DNA of 64,000 nt, taken from assembly GCA_010015655.1 (NCBI GenBank), contig ML976733.1, positions 170,489 through 234,488 of the forward strand, given 5' to 3'. The translations under genes and the position numbers were made by a program. Of the stretch, positions 34,949 through 46,371 are shown piece after piece. Origin of the DNA: Bimuria novae-zelandiae CBS 107.79. Lineage: Eukaryota > Ascomycota > Dothideomycetes > Pleosporales > Didymosphaeriaceae. Numbering within the stretch: position 1 is the stretch's first letter; each line of letters opens with the position of its first letter. The notes beneath the pieces are model-generated. The model was given only the letters and a program-made list of their open reading frames with translations. It had not been told where the DNA came from and searched no databases.

Positions 34949-36239
34949 ATGAGCGCACCGTCTGCCTCGGTTGCTGGCCTGCCAGCTGCACCGGCGAAGC
35001 TGGAGAAGAAGCCGGTCAAGTTCAGCAACCTGTTGTGTAAGTTCTGCAGTGGAAATGGTTGGGGCGTGAATTGAAGCTGATCGGCGCATTTTGGGTACAG
35101 TGGGTGCTGGACTGAACATGTTCGAGTAAGTTGGCAAGAATGGTTCACGGGATATGTGAGGGCATCACTGACGGGTTATTTACAGGGTCACCACTCTAGG
35201 ACAGCCACTTGAGGTGGTGAAGACGAGTAAGGCCGCTCACGACACGCCTGTCGCGTGGAACAAGGGTTAATGACGAGTGTAGCAATGGCCGCGAACAGAG
35301 CCGATGGTTTTGGAGGAGCTATTCAGCGCATGTGGTCGCGTGGTGGTGTCCTCGGATGTAAGTCCCCGATCGCACCCATCTGAGACGGAGCGCAGATGGC
35401 ACAACAAGCTACAGAGGACCGCAGCTAACACGTAAACCACAGTCTACCAAGGTCTCATCCCCTGGGCCTGGATCGAAGCGTCTACGAAGGGCGCCGTCCT
35501 CCTCTTCGTCGCCTCCGAAGCCGAGTTCTACGCGAAGTCTTTCGGCGCGAACAACTTCGTCGCAGGTATCTCCGGCGGCATGGTCGGCGGTCTGGCGCAG
35601 GCCTACGCCACGATGGGCTTCTGCACGTGCATGAAGACGGTCGAGATCACGAAGCACAAGGTCGCGGCCTCGGGCGCGAAGCCCCCGGGCACCATGGAGA
35701 CGTTCATGGACATCTGGCGCCGGGAGGGTATCCGTGGTATCAACAAGGGTGTCAATGCCGTCGCAGTGCGCCAGGTCACCAACTGGGGCTCGCGCTTTGG
35801 TCTGTCTCGTGTCGCTGAGACTGGTATTCGCAGGGTCACTGGCAAGGAGGGCGGCGAGAAGCTGTCAGTCATGGAGAAAATCACCGCGTCGGCGCTCGGT
35901 GGTGGTCTCAGCGCGTGGAATCAGCCCATCGAGGTCATCCGTGTGGAGATGCAGTCGAAGAAGGAGGACCCCAACCGTCCGAAGAACCTGACTGTCGGCA
36001 AGGCGGCGAAGTACATCTATTCGCAGAACGGGATGAAGGGATTGTACCGTGGTGTTGCTCCCCGCATTGGGCTCGGCGTTTGGCAGACGGTCTGCATGGT
36101 TGCTTTGGGTGATGTGTAAGTCCTCTTTTCCCTCTCCCTCAAACCCACGATATTTCCTGCAAGCATATACTAACATATCCACAGCGCCAAGGAAGCCGTT
36201 GAGAAGCTTACCGGCGACAAGGTCACGGCCAAGCACTAG
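34949..36239 (+). CDS. YHM2: Mitochondrial citrate/oxoglutarate carrier, YHM2 family
   Basis: Exons 34949-35036, 35101-35125, 35186-35226, 35283-35357, 35443-36115 and 36185-36239 give 318 residues, usual for a six-helix mitochondrial carrier. Carrier features: FSNLLLGAGLNMFEVTTLGQ and PLEVVKT, FYQGLIPWAWIEASTKGAVL, the long YHM2-type segment MGFCTCMKTVEITKHKVAAS, and QPIEVIRVEMQSKKEDPNRP. Yeast Yhm2 exchanges citrate and oxoglutarate across the inner membrane and feeds cytosolic NADPH production. Small 5' exons (25, 41 and 75 nt) are typical of fungal carrier genes. Adjacent to citrate synthase, a functionally sensible neighbour. Confidence 0.95.
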
Positions 36240-37160
36240 ACGACGTCCCTCTCTCGTTATAAGCACCCTCATACTTTACTGTCCTGTCGCCCGTTTATGT
36301 CGAGGTATACGTGGGTTCAGGGATTGTTGTGATATTCACTTTATGCCTCGCAACTAGGCATTATCGACCCGGCGGTTTTCCGCTGCATAGATTTACTTTG
36401 GCCTGGGACGTATGGATAGACTTGTAATGCCCGATTAGCCAGGGAAAAGCAATTATTCTGGGAATGTTTGAGGTTGATTGTTGTGATGTGATCGTTACTT
36501 CGATTTTATTGTACCGGCCGGCTTGGTGCAGACAACTGAACGGGTGGCGCTTTCTTTTCATCTACTGGAAGGCTCGAAGTGGCTCTCACGCCCAGGGAAG
36601 AGTCGCGAATTATGTCTTCCCAGAACTAACCGAAGTACGTTAAGTTACCCCAGGCTAATCTGTGGCTTTTTCGAGGGTGTGAGAGAGTGGGTAGAGCGAT
36701 CAGTTTAAAGGCAATTGGCCCAAGCTCCTCCTGCGGCCCCACGTAACCGGCAGCGGGCTCTGGAACCACCGTGTTGGGCTAACCACCTGAATCTACTACA
36801 CCAAGCGCCGCGCAAGACCTCATCGAGATGCCACCATGTACAAGCTAATCTCTTGTGTTGCGACGGGCGTGCAGAAAGGGTACGAAAGGGTGAGTCAAGT
36901 CACGCTGAGCTATGAAAGAAATGATCAAGGGATTCCACTACTGCAATTGTCACGACGACCTTCCATGGAAAGCTAAAAGCTGGCTATACACGGCTACGTT
37001 TGCAATTAAAGTTTAGCTATTGTATTATCTATCCTAGGGTTACTCATCACGCTTTCCTGCTATACCTCTGGCCTACTTCTATCTTTACGCGAGAGACAGC
37101 TTGCAAACAGAGTCGCGAGACAGTCTCAGGAAGAGCCGCACTGATCCTATGTATGAGTAG
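36240..37160. other. Intergenic; may hold the unplaced 5' exon of the CRT10-like gene
   Basis: A short candidate exon begins at ATG 36836 (MYKLISCVATGV...), followed by GTGAGTCAAG, but I cannot prove it is joined to the CRT10-like gene. No other gene is supported. Confidence 0.35.
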
Positions 37161-39548
37161 TTCCCGGACCACAACGCGCCCATAGTCAAGCATTGGCGCT
37201 GCGACCTCACGGCCCTCTCGCACGTCTACAATCTGTACTTCGTCGCCTACAACACCAAAATCTATATCTACGAGCCCTCTTTCCCTGCTCAAACGCTCGG
37301 CGAACCTATTAAAATTCTGAAGCTGCCAAGGACGGGTGCTCCAGTTCCACGAGGCATCGATAACGAGGACCCGCATTCGATCACCAGGGTGTTGGTGGAT
37401 TTTTTTGGCAATGACGAGGTGCTTTTGTGCACGTGTGATGACGGAGACGTGGTGGGGTTCTGGGTTCGGGACTTGGTAAGCATGTGCCTTGGGTTATCCC
37501 TGGACAACTTTTGGTTATATCACATGCATAAGCAAGTGTTAATTAAATCAGTATGAAGCGAGACTGACCAAACGAGACATTTTTTGTGCGAAAGAAGAGA
37601 TAGATGAAGAGGAGTGTATTCGGATTTTCACAAAACTTAACGTTGGACAAAGCGCTTGGGGTCTTGCGGTTCATCGCAATGCGCGATTGATCGCTATCAG
37701 TGCGAATACGCACGAGGTCAGGGTTCTGGCGTATGCTCTCGCGCAACCAGATGATTCATTGGAAGATGATACGAGCGGATTCCCAGTTCCCCGGCACAAG
37801 GATTGGTTGATTACTCTACAGGCGAAAGCTAACATTCCCGCTGTATCCTTTGATAACAGTGGCGCGGATCCTACCGGTATGTCCTCAGTCGTCGTTCTCT
37901 GTGTCTTGAAAAGGAACGAGCAGGTTCCTGGTCCTTTGGCCTGCGCACCACTTTCTCGAGGGGGCGGTGTGCACCAGACGGCCGGGTATAAAGTAAATGC
38001 AGTCGGCGACTGTATAGCTCGTCCTGGGGCAACACAAAGGATTAAGACAAGTCTAAACTGAAGTGTCTTACCCGACCTTGTACCTACACGACTGGGCAGT
38101 AACTGGACTTTTGGCTGACTAGTATGAACTCACCAGGTAGATGGCTCTCTAGCAGTAGCATCGACGGACTTACCCATCTATGGGACCTCAGCAGACCGGA
38201 TCAGCCAGCCCAGATCATAGCAATTGGCCACTGTGCAAGTGCGACAATTCTACCAAACATTGTAAGCACATCAAGGAAGCTTTGCAGGTGCAGATCACTG
38301 AACCTGGGCTTACGAAGGCTAGATTCCCAAGCCGTGCACGTGTCTGAACACTCATTCGTATCCGCATGCTACCTGGTCCGCTATGTTTATCGACCCTCGG
38401 TCATGCCACTGTGTTGGCTCGCTCGCGGAAGCTTGTGGTTCTAGTGTAGGTTCGAAAGGGGAACCGGCGTTCCGCCCACCGTGCTTCTGGGACATCACGC
38501 CTATGAAAGACGAAACCTTTTCGAAAGACCAAACGCTTGCGGTTGCACTGGCTGGCGAATCTGAAGCCGAAAGCGAAGAATCGGGAGAGATGTCTATCGA
38601 CAGTAGCAATCCCAGCGTGGAGCTTCTCTCTAATCTCGCAGCTGCGCCCGAAGACGAGGAATCTCTCTTTGTCTATGATGCACCACCGGATATACCCTCA
38701 GAGCTCGAGGGTCAAACCGAAATCCCTTTACCGCTTAGCGCCAACGCAGATATTGCTGATGCTGACGACGACGACGTCAGTTTAGAAGACGAAGACGGTG
38801 ATGTTTTGTGGTATAAGGAGTCGAAGAAGCCCTACTGCTCGTACAAAACGGCGAAGTTCGTTTCAGAGAAGGTGAGTAACCCCACGGTACATTAACAAAT
38901 CAATCACGGTGCATATCGCCAGGCTTCGAGATAACCCTTTCTACAACTCACCCTGACAATACACGCTCTCGCGTACAGCTGAAAGTTGGCTATTGTATTG
39001 CCCATTCTGGGGTAACACAGCAGTGATAACGCTAACAGTCCCACCAGGACATCCCAGAACTCCATCCCCTTATCATCGTAACAAAAGACGAAATCTACCT
39101 CCTCCAACGCGCCCTGCACCGCTCCCTCGCCACGGTCCTCACGATGCGCAGCCCACTCTACTCGGTCCAACGCCCCGACTCGGTCCTTTACAATGCATAC
39201 CACCGCCAATTATTCACAGCGCAAATTCCCGACCTCGGCGTCTTCATCGTGGCATCGCCGGCGGGCGCCGCCGGTATATTCAGGCTCACCCGGACTATAC
39301 ACGAGGGGAGAGAAATGATCGGGTTCCGCCTGGATCACGTGCTGCCAGGGGCGCTGGGGGTTGATGGAGAGGAGCATTTGGTTGGTGTGGCGGTTGGGCC
39401 GGTGCAGGGCATGCTTGATGGGGAGGGGTGGGAGGCGGGGAAGAGGAGGTGGAGGTTGTTGATGTATTGGCATGATCATACGGTTTCGGCGTATGAGTTA
39501 GGGAAGTTTGAGGAGGGAGAGGGGGAACTGGAGGGGTTGGTTGTTTAG
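37161..39548 (+). CDS. CRT10-like WD-type protein, 5' end uncertain
   Basis: Exons as placed: to 37475, 37552-37876, 38137-38261, 38323-38871 and 39048-39548; phases agree throughout. Signature parts: HVYNLYFVAYNTKIYIYEPS, VLLCTCDDGDVVGFWVRDL, NVGQSAWGLAVHRNARLIAI, DPTGRWLSSSSIDGLTHLWD, then an acidic region and a C-terminal WD-like half (DIPELHPLIIVTKDEIYLLQ). Yeast Crt10 affects transcription of ribonucleotide reductase genes; the role here is by homology only. In the reading frame a TAG stands at 37158-37160 directly before TTC. Either an intron ends there (AG precedes TTC) or the gene is broken at its start. No convincing first exon was found. Confidence 0.75.
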
Positions 39549-40148
39549 AGGGTGGGGGCGGTGGAGATTATTGATTGAGAAATTCATCACTGGTGCTTTG
39601 GAGTGGGATTTCGGACGAATAGCTACGCTGGTCGAACTCGATATCCTCTTAAGTATGCGTGCGCTCTCCAGCAGGTACCCTGGTACTTTGATGTCTTTCT
39701 GCCACGTACAGTTTCATGTTGTTCCCCTTCTGAGGTGGACACCAATCAGGCACGAGGGTTAGTCATCTGGTGTTCTGCAAGGCTCTTCCCTGGGATAGGT
39801 GGCTGCCTAGCCGAGACCATGATACCCCTCAGCCTTTGCCCGTGGAGATGTACTCTCTTCACGCCTCCTCCCCACGGCTTTGATTGAAGACGCGTCTGAA
39901 ATCCGGCCTTGCCATGGATGCTACACACTTGCGCACCAGGATCTCCCCAAGCTGCGGCTTCCTGCACTGCAAAGATGGCAAATTGCGATCTTTAGATTAC
40001 AGCTTTTGCCTTCCGATTCAAAAGAACAATGTGAAAGTGGCAGATGCCTTTCTGGTAAAGAGTGTAGTTTCTGGATATATTTCATGCATATCGCGACAGC
40101 AGACACAGTCTTTTTGGAGCCAGCGACCCAGCGACCCAGCGACTAAGC
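39549..40148. other. Intergenic, no gene supported
   Basis: Short frames only, none recognisable. Contains a small CAGCGACC tandem (40121-40142). Confidence 0.45.
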
Positions 40149-41858
40149 GTGTTCACTGGGCGTAATCCTTTTCCATCTGAAGAGTATCTGGAAGGGAAGA
40201 GTTGCCGTTGTGTGGTGACAAATAATAGGTCTCTGAGTGAGCACTTTGAGACGGGGCACCCACTTTACGCAGAGGAGGTGTATGAGAGTGTTTCGCGATG
40301 GATCCGTCACTGCCTACGTATGCATTCTGAAAATTGCTCTCCAAATCCTATGTGGCAGGATTTCGAGTTGCATTGCATCGATTGCGAAGCCTTAGAAGTC
40401 ATCGCCCTCCCTATGGGTGCTCAATACCTCGCGCTGAGTTACGTATGGGGTGCCTCCACGGTTTCGGAAAACTGTGGCAGCCTTGCAAATGCCCCAGCGG
40501 TAGTCAAAGACTCAATAGTAGTGACCTTAAGCCTGTCTTTACGTTTCCTGTGGGTGGATCGCTATTTTATCGACCAAAAAAATGCGGCGGAGAGGCATCG
40601 TCAGATTGCCAATATGGGAAGCATCTACGCTAGCGCGATCCTGACCATCATCGCAGCAGGAGGCCCACATGCCGATGTTGGTTTACCGGGAGTTTCGTCA
40701 TGCCAGTGTGACAAGAACACCGATTTTCAGTTAGGTCCATATTCCTTTAGACGTACTTTTAGCCAACCTGGCGATGCGGTCAAAGAGACCAAATGGTCTA
40801 CCAGAGGCTGGACCTACTAGGAAGCTATCATGTCAACGAGAAAACTGGTCTTTCTACCGGAAAGCTTATATACCTAGTGCAATGAGCATCATACACTCGT
40901 AGGTATACATTCTGTACGAGGTCAGAGGATTAGGTACCCAATACGAAGAAATCCGGAGGATTGGTCGCCACTCTTTGCAACCAAATCGTTGATATTCCCG
41001 TATCCCAACATGTCGCACGTAAGGGAAACGTTGTCCTCAATCTTGGGTGAGTTTTACGGACACGTCAACAACTATCAGCGGCGGAGTCTTACCTACGAAT
41101 CGGACCGATTTGATGCAATCCAGGGGGTGCTCAATACTTTCCAGCACCGGAATACCCCCATTTTCCATGTATATGGTGTGGCGTTCACAGTTCTTCCAAG
41201 TTTTAAGATAAATAGCCGATTGATTTGGCACAGAAATGCAGGATATCATCGTCAGCTTATGTTTCTATCCTGGTCGTGGCTCGGCTGGCACTCTAGAAAC
41301 CAGAATAAGGACCATCTAATCGTCATAGGAGACCTTGCCCCTGGATATGGGAATGAGCTCCGCAAAAGTTTGCTCTTCGATAAGCATACAGCAAGAATCA
41401 AGATAGAAATCGAAGAAGGCAAACTCTTGGACCTGACTGGGGCAGCATTGTCCACTCCAGGTCTGGCGAAAATGCTGGAACCTGGAGCTCGGCCTTCCCC
41501 TACGCTTATAATTGAGGCTTGTATCTTTCCACTTGTGCTTGGGAAAGCCGACCACGGTGCCGGATGGGAGCTCCATCCTGACCCGGGGACTTTTGGCGAC
41601 CTTGAGTTTTCCATGTGGCTCGATGGGTCAGGGGAAGCTGCGCCAAAAGACCTGGTCTTTGTAGAAGGGCTAGTGTTAGGACGCTTCGAAGACGCTATTC
41701 ATGTTTTGATAATAACGAAACCGCAATCTGTCCGGACGAGGGTGGGGATTGGTATGTTCGATCGGTCGGCCGTCCACTACCAACCTGAACAAGATCTTGA
41801 GGAAGTGTACTCAAACACGATGAAGAAGCTCAAAAGACGTACTATCATACTCGGTTAG
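40149..41858 (+). pseudogene. HET-domain gene with a premature stop
   Basis: The first part (40149-40820) carries HET-domain hallmarks: QYLALSYVWGAS, LRFLWVDRYFIDQ (normally LWIDxLCIDQ), MGSIYASAILTIIAAGG and KWSTRGWTY. The frame then meets TAG at 40818-40820 exactly where Gln (TRGWTYQE) is normal, and continues EAIMSTRKLVFLPES before further stops. From 40989 a 289-residue frame supplies the rest, including the downstream SWSWLGW motif. CAG to TAG is a C-to-T change of the type RIP makes, though the region is not AT-rich. HET proteins trigger non-self recognition and cell death after hyphal fusion; this copy is likely inactive. The Cys of the FCIDQ-type motif is also replaced (YFIDQ). Confidence 0.85.
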
Positions 41859-42041
41859 CTGAATCAGCTGGACGAAACCCATGGTATTTGGCCATCTACC
41901 ATATAGGCGACAGTAGCATCACCCTCACGACCCAACACGACCCACCCAGAGTCGAGGACGGCCAAAAATGAGAGTTAATACGGACAAATACCAATCAGGC
42001 AAGACAATTTGATAGCTGGATCCTCTTCACCACAGTCCTGT

Positions 42042-43355
42042 TCATCGTCCCAGTTCACTACCAAGCAGCTGGACGACTTTCTGAGCAGACCCCACGGAAT
42101 TCTGATATCCCGCCCCAGCATGGCCGTAGCTGTGGCACACCACTAACCCATTTACCTTCTCAACTTCAACTCTCACGCCACCCTTCCGCGCAGGTCTGAG
42201 CCCCACTTGCTCACTGAGCACCTCAAAATCTCCCTCCGGATTGAGCAGCTCAGGCGCCCATTCCTTCGCACGCTTCAAAATCTCCGCAGTAATATCTGCA
42301 GAAGGAGAAGGATCCCAATTATCGGCCTCTTTCGTTCCGCCGAGGATCGAGGTGCCCGAATGCGGACGCGGCAGGATATACATTATGGGCGTGCTTGTCG
42401 AGGAGGTCAACGAAGGCTCGGCGGAAGACGGCGCATCTATCGTGGTGATCTGCTTAGCTTCGCCGGCGACGGTGATGGTGTGGCCTCGGATGGGGTATAC
42501 TGCGGGGTCAGGAACGAAGCTCTTTGCGCTGATGCCGGTGGCGTTTACGAAGGCGGCGATTGCGCCGGAGTGGTGTTCTGACACTATGTCTTGCGCCGCA
42601 CGAAGGCTCTCAGAGAGGTTGGAGGTGGAAGGGAGCGCGGCGTGGATCATTTGAACGCCGAGAGCTTTGGCAGTGTGCAAGAGGTAGACGAGGTACATGG
42701 GTACATTTATCATGATGGATGTGTACGTCGTGCCGTGTTGGGTACCTGGGGCTAGGGATGAAGATGAAATGTTCTGGTAGCCTCGGACGAGGTTGGACCA
42801 CCATGGAGCTGATGCTGAGGTGCTGAAGTAGCGAGAATGGCGAAGCTGTGTTTTTGGACTTAGAATTAGAGATGATGTTAATGGATGGGTCTGGCTTTTG
42901 GGCGCAAACGTACTGCGAGTCCTGACAGGAGACCTCCTCCTTCGTCGCGAGCTTCTTTCTCGATGATCTCAAGCATGTGCTTGTATGTCTCGGTGTCCCA
43001 TTGTTGCTGCTCGAGATCATCCTCGCCTGCATGAGAGCGCCAGTGAGCCCCAGCCCTTTCATTCAGGTCAGCAATTGTTTTTGTACCTCTTGCAAACTGG
43101 TTGACGTGATCATCAATTGATTACCAACAATCAGAAACCCTTGAACATACCACGGCGAAGTGTACTCTATTGATTGGTCTCCTGGGAAGTGCTTCGCGAT
43201 GAGGACAACTTCGTAGCCAGCCTCTCGGAGGGAAATAGAGGTCTGCAGCCCTGTCACACCGGCTCTAGACAATTGTGTTAGTACCCTCAAATTACATTGA
43301 GAAGTTTCGAGCGAACCTACCCAATCACTACAACAAGACGTCCTCCAGAACTCAT
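42042..43355 (-). CDS. D-amino-acid oxidase (FAD-dependent)
   Basis: Exons 43355-43321, 43264-43151, 43055-42914 and 42845-42042 total 1095 nt, 364 residues. The N-terminus rebuilds to MSSGGRLVVVIGAGVTGLQT, with the GxGxxG FAD motif interrupted by intron 1. Later motifs include SPWAGAHW, YTSIMINVPMYLVYLL, and the C-terminal GHAGAGYQNSVGSAQKVVQL. D-amino-acid oxidases oxidatively deaminate D-amino acids, giving 2-oxo acids and hydrogen peroxide, usually in peroxisomes. The C-terminus (SELGR) is not a standard PTS1, so peroxisomal import is doubtful or uses another route. It is divergent from the intact HET gene. Confidence 0.9.
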
Positions 43356-43819
43356 TTTTGCACTCTGTGACCTAAGTGTTTGGGCGAGAAAAGACGGTTC
43401 TCTGAGAACAGCTTCACTTCTTCGTTGTTAAATATTGTGGAGTTCTAGTGCCAGGAGCTCCGAATACGAACGGCTGCAGCTGCCTGGCAGTCCGTAGCCA
43501 ATCACTGAACGAAGCAGCGCAGCCTCTCGTGGACACAGCCTTCCAGCTTCTCGACCTTTCTTATCAGTAATACTCCAACAACGACATGACAACTGACATT
43601 AAACTGCCTGAGATCGAAACAGCGCAATCTTCAGCGAATCGCGGTTCCCTACATAGCTGGGAAGAGACTAAGTAAATGCTCAGCCCCACGAGTGCTACCA
43701 TAGCAAGCGACACTAGAATGCTGCAACTCACCGGTCTTCCAACTACAGTGACATTGACCCGCATTCGAAGCTCCATGGCCTGACAGCTCCCCATCATCAC
43801 CGGAGATACTTGCGATACT
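43356..43819. other. Divergent promoter region, D-amino-acid oxidase and HET genes
   Basis: 464 bp, normal composition, no additional gene supported. Confidence 0.5.
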
Positions 43820-45886
43820 ATGTCTAAGCCCACTGCGACCACCTTAGCTGCAGTAGCTGGACCGGCTCCATTTCTGAACGTCACTGCAATCAGCCCCCGA
43901 CACGATCTCATCTGCTTAGACTGTCACCTGGTTGTTCGTTATTTCGAAAACGCCTCGCTGGATCAATGCCATGGCACGGAGGTTATACTGAGTCAGAACG
44001 CTTCTGCAACATGCATGTTTTGCTCTCTCGTGCAGTACTGTATCAACAAGAGTATCGGAAGCATCACATCACAAAGTAGCAATATCTGCGGAGTCTTCAA
44101 CGGACAGGAGCTTCACTTGTACGTCGGGGAAGCCAGGCTGAATTATAGCATCATACGATGTGATCAAGAAAACAGTTTGAGTACAAAAAACGCGCTTCAT
44201 CTCTCACAAAACTTTGATCCAACCGAGCTTCGCGAATGGCTATCTGTCTGCGATCAACGACCATGTGTTCTTTGGGACGAAAACTTAGACTTACGTGCAC
44301 ATTTGCCGAAAGACTTTCGCCTGATCGACGTGAAACAACGGTGTATCGTCCAGCCAACGAAGCTAGAACGATACTGCGTGTTAAGCTACGTATGGGGCTC
44401 AGCCGGGCAGTTCCTACTGAAAGAGAGCAACTTCGAGCAACTTACCACCAGCAACGGCATCGACACAATCACCAATCTCCCCCAGACGATCCTCGACGCC
44501 ATCGAGCTGTGTGTCAAAGTCGGCTGCCCCTACCTCTGGGTCGACAGCCTCTGCATCATCCAAGACTCCCCCTCCGACAAACACAGTCAAATCCGCGCCA
44601 TGGACGCCATATATAGCCAATCCTACCTCGGCATCTTCGCGGCCGCCGGCGACGGCGCAAACGCCGGGCTCTCGCCCTTTGGCCGCCACGGTCGCCAACC
44701 TGCCATCGAGTCGCTGCTCGTCAATGTCAAGCCCTCTCTCCGTCTCGCCGCGACGCTTAGTCCGCAAATCGCGGCTGAAGGTATCGCCCGCTCGACCTGG
44801 GCCTCCCGCGCATGGACCCTCCAGGAGCAATTGCTCTCCCGGCGCGTTCTCTTCTTCACCGGCGCCTACGCCTTCTTCCGCTGCAAAGACACACTCCAAT
44901 GTGAGCACCTCGGTCTCGGCCTGCGGAACCACTACAGCGCGTTTCGTATCTGGGACTTACCCCTCGTGCCGTTTTACCGCCGCGAGCCGGACGACGGGCG
45001 GTATTTCTCTAGCACCTTTAGGAAAGTCATTGGCGCGTATCTACGACGGCGGTTGAGCTATCCTGAGGACTTCCTGAATGCGATTACGGGCGTGCTGGTG
45101 AGACTTGAGAGAGATCAAGGGGGTTTCCATTGGGGACTGCCGAGCTGGCCGTTTCCGGTTGCGCTGCAGTGGGCGCCGGAGTGGCCAGGGTGGTGTACGC
45201 GGAGGGAAGGGTTTCCGAGTTGGTCGTGGACGGGGTGGTACCATGAGCCGCCAAACCTAGAGACGAGGGCTTCGGAGCAGTTCCATGATATTTATGAAGG
45301 TAGCGATGGTATGGGGGATAACTTTTCGGCTGTTACCTGTTGGAGGGTAGGCGAAAAGGGTGGGGTTGAGCTCATTGCTGAGCCGGAAGTGGACCAGCTC
45401 ATGTCAGCGAGCAAAAGTCATAGGACTGAATGTTTCAGAGAGTTCAAAAGGTCTTTGGATGTCCCGTACAGTCTGCTCCAAAATTGGATTCCGGCAACTG
45501 GCATCCCGCACTCACACTACCGCTTCATCAGGGCGAGCTGTGCAACGCTTTACGTCGACCCGCTTGGTAACGGCCACTATGCCATCCGTCCTGGTTCCGG
45601 GGAACGACAGATCGGTGCAGTTGAACTACGGCCTTTGTGGCGCAAGGACGAGCCCGAATTTCTGCAGTTTCTTGCTATAACGATAGGGGTTTTGCCTTCC
45701 CAAGAGAATCGACCGAGCTCAGAAGAGAACGAGATTGGAGTGCGCGTACTGTTGATCAAACCGCGTCTTGATATAATGGGACATGGCCTACCGGTCTACG
45801 AGCGTATCCAGTTCTCGCATACGCGCATCCGCTTGAAAGATTGGATGGCATGTAAGCCGAAAAGCAGGTTGATCGCCCTTGTCTGA
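43820..45886 (+). CDS. HET-domain (heterokaryon incompatibility) protein, intact
   Basis: A single exon of 688 residues. HET-domain motifs: YCVLSYVWGSAGQF (about residues 185-198), PYLWVDSLCIIQDS (about 237-250), MDAIYSQSYLGIFAAAGDGA (about 261-280), and STWASRAWTLQEQLLSRR (about 325-342). Downstream FPSWSWTGWYHEP is the usual second landmark. The N-terminal part has a Cys-rich stretch (LICLDCHLVVRYF, then CMFCSLVQYC). HET proteins act in vegetative incompatibility through a cytoplasmic cell-death reaction; partner and specificity cannot be read. It is not a close copy of the broken HET gene 2 kb upstream. Confidence 0.93.
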   Translation: MSKPTATTLAAVAGPAPFLNVTAISPRHDLICLDCHLVVRYFENASLDQCHGTEVILSQNASATCMFCSLVQYCINKSIGSITSQSSNICGVFNGQELHLYVGEARLNYSIIRCDQENSLSTKNALHLSQNFDPTELREWLSVCDQRPCVLWDENLDLRAHLPKDFRLIDVKQRCIVQPTKLERYCVLSYVWGSAGQFLLKESNFEQLTTSNGIDTITNLPQTILDAIELCVKVGCPYLWVDSLCIIQDSPSDKHSQIRAMDAIYSQSYLGIFAAAGDGANAGLSPFGRHGRQPAIESLLVNVKPSLRLAATLSPQIAAEGIARSTWASRAWTLQEQLLSRRVLFFTGAYAFFRCKDTLQCEHLGLGLRNHYSAFRIWDLPLVPFYRREPDDGRYFSSTFRKVIGAYLRRRLSYPEDFLNAITGVLVRLERDQGGFHWGLPSWPFPVALQWAPEWPGWCTRREGFPSWSWTGWYHEPPNLETRASEQFHDIYEGSDGMGDNFSAVTCWRVGEKGGVELIAEPEVDQLMSASKSHRTECFREFKRSLDVPYSLLQNWIPATGIPHSHYRFIRASCATLYVDPLGNGHYAIRPGSGERQIGAVELRPLWRKDEPEFLQFLAITIGVLPSQENRPSSEENEIGVRVLLIKPRLDIMGHGLPVYERIQFSHTRIRLKDWMACKPKSRLIALV

Positions 45887-46369
45887 GCTTCTGAGGAAGA
45901 CGATCAGTGGAAGAACGGCCCGCAGAGAGGGACAGCAGCGTATTGACTTCGCTGGGCTGGGCGGCTCACAATGTTTTCGACGACCTTTGAAGGGCAATCC
46001 GTCTCCATCCGTCTCCAGGCAGTCATCGCACATGCGCGTAGGCACAAGTGCAGTGGGCTTTGATAACCCGCCGAAGTTCTTGGTGTTGAGGTCGTGGCGT
46101 GGGCAGGATCCTGAGACGCGCACGAAGGACGGCACAAAAAGGAAGCGCATCATGTTCGTACCATGCTAGGAGTTCTGTCAGGCCACTTAGTCGCGATGGC
46201 CCAGCAGGCTACTTACCTACATCGTACTCCACTTTGAAGTCGCCGTGCGCGCCACGTACCTAATACCTAGGTACCTCCTGTTGAGGGAGGCGCTCCCCAG
46301 CATACAGAAGGAGCATGCTAGCCCTATATAGGCGGCTTCCCCGCCTACAGAATTGATCACTCTTACACT
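45887..46369. other. Intergenic, HET gene to transposon
   Basis: 3' flank of the HET gene and left flank of the Tc1-like element. Contains CTATATAGGCGGCTTCCCCG near 46324. No gene is supported. Confidence 0.5.
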
Positions 46370-46371
46370 TA

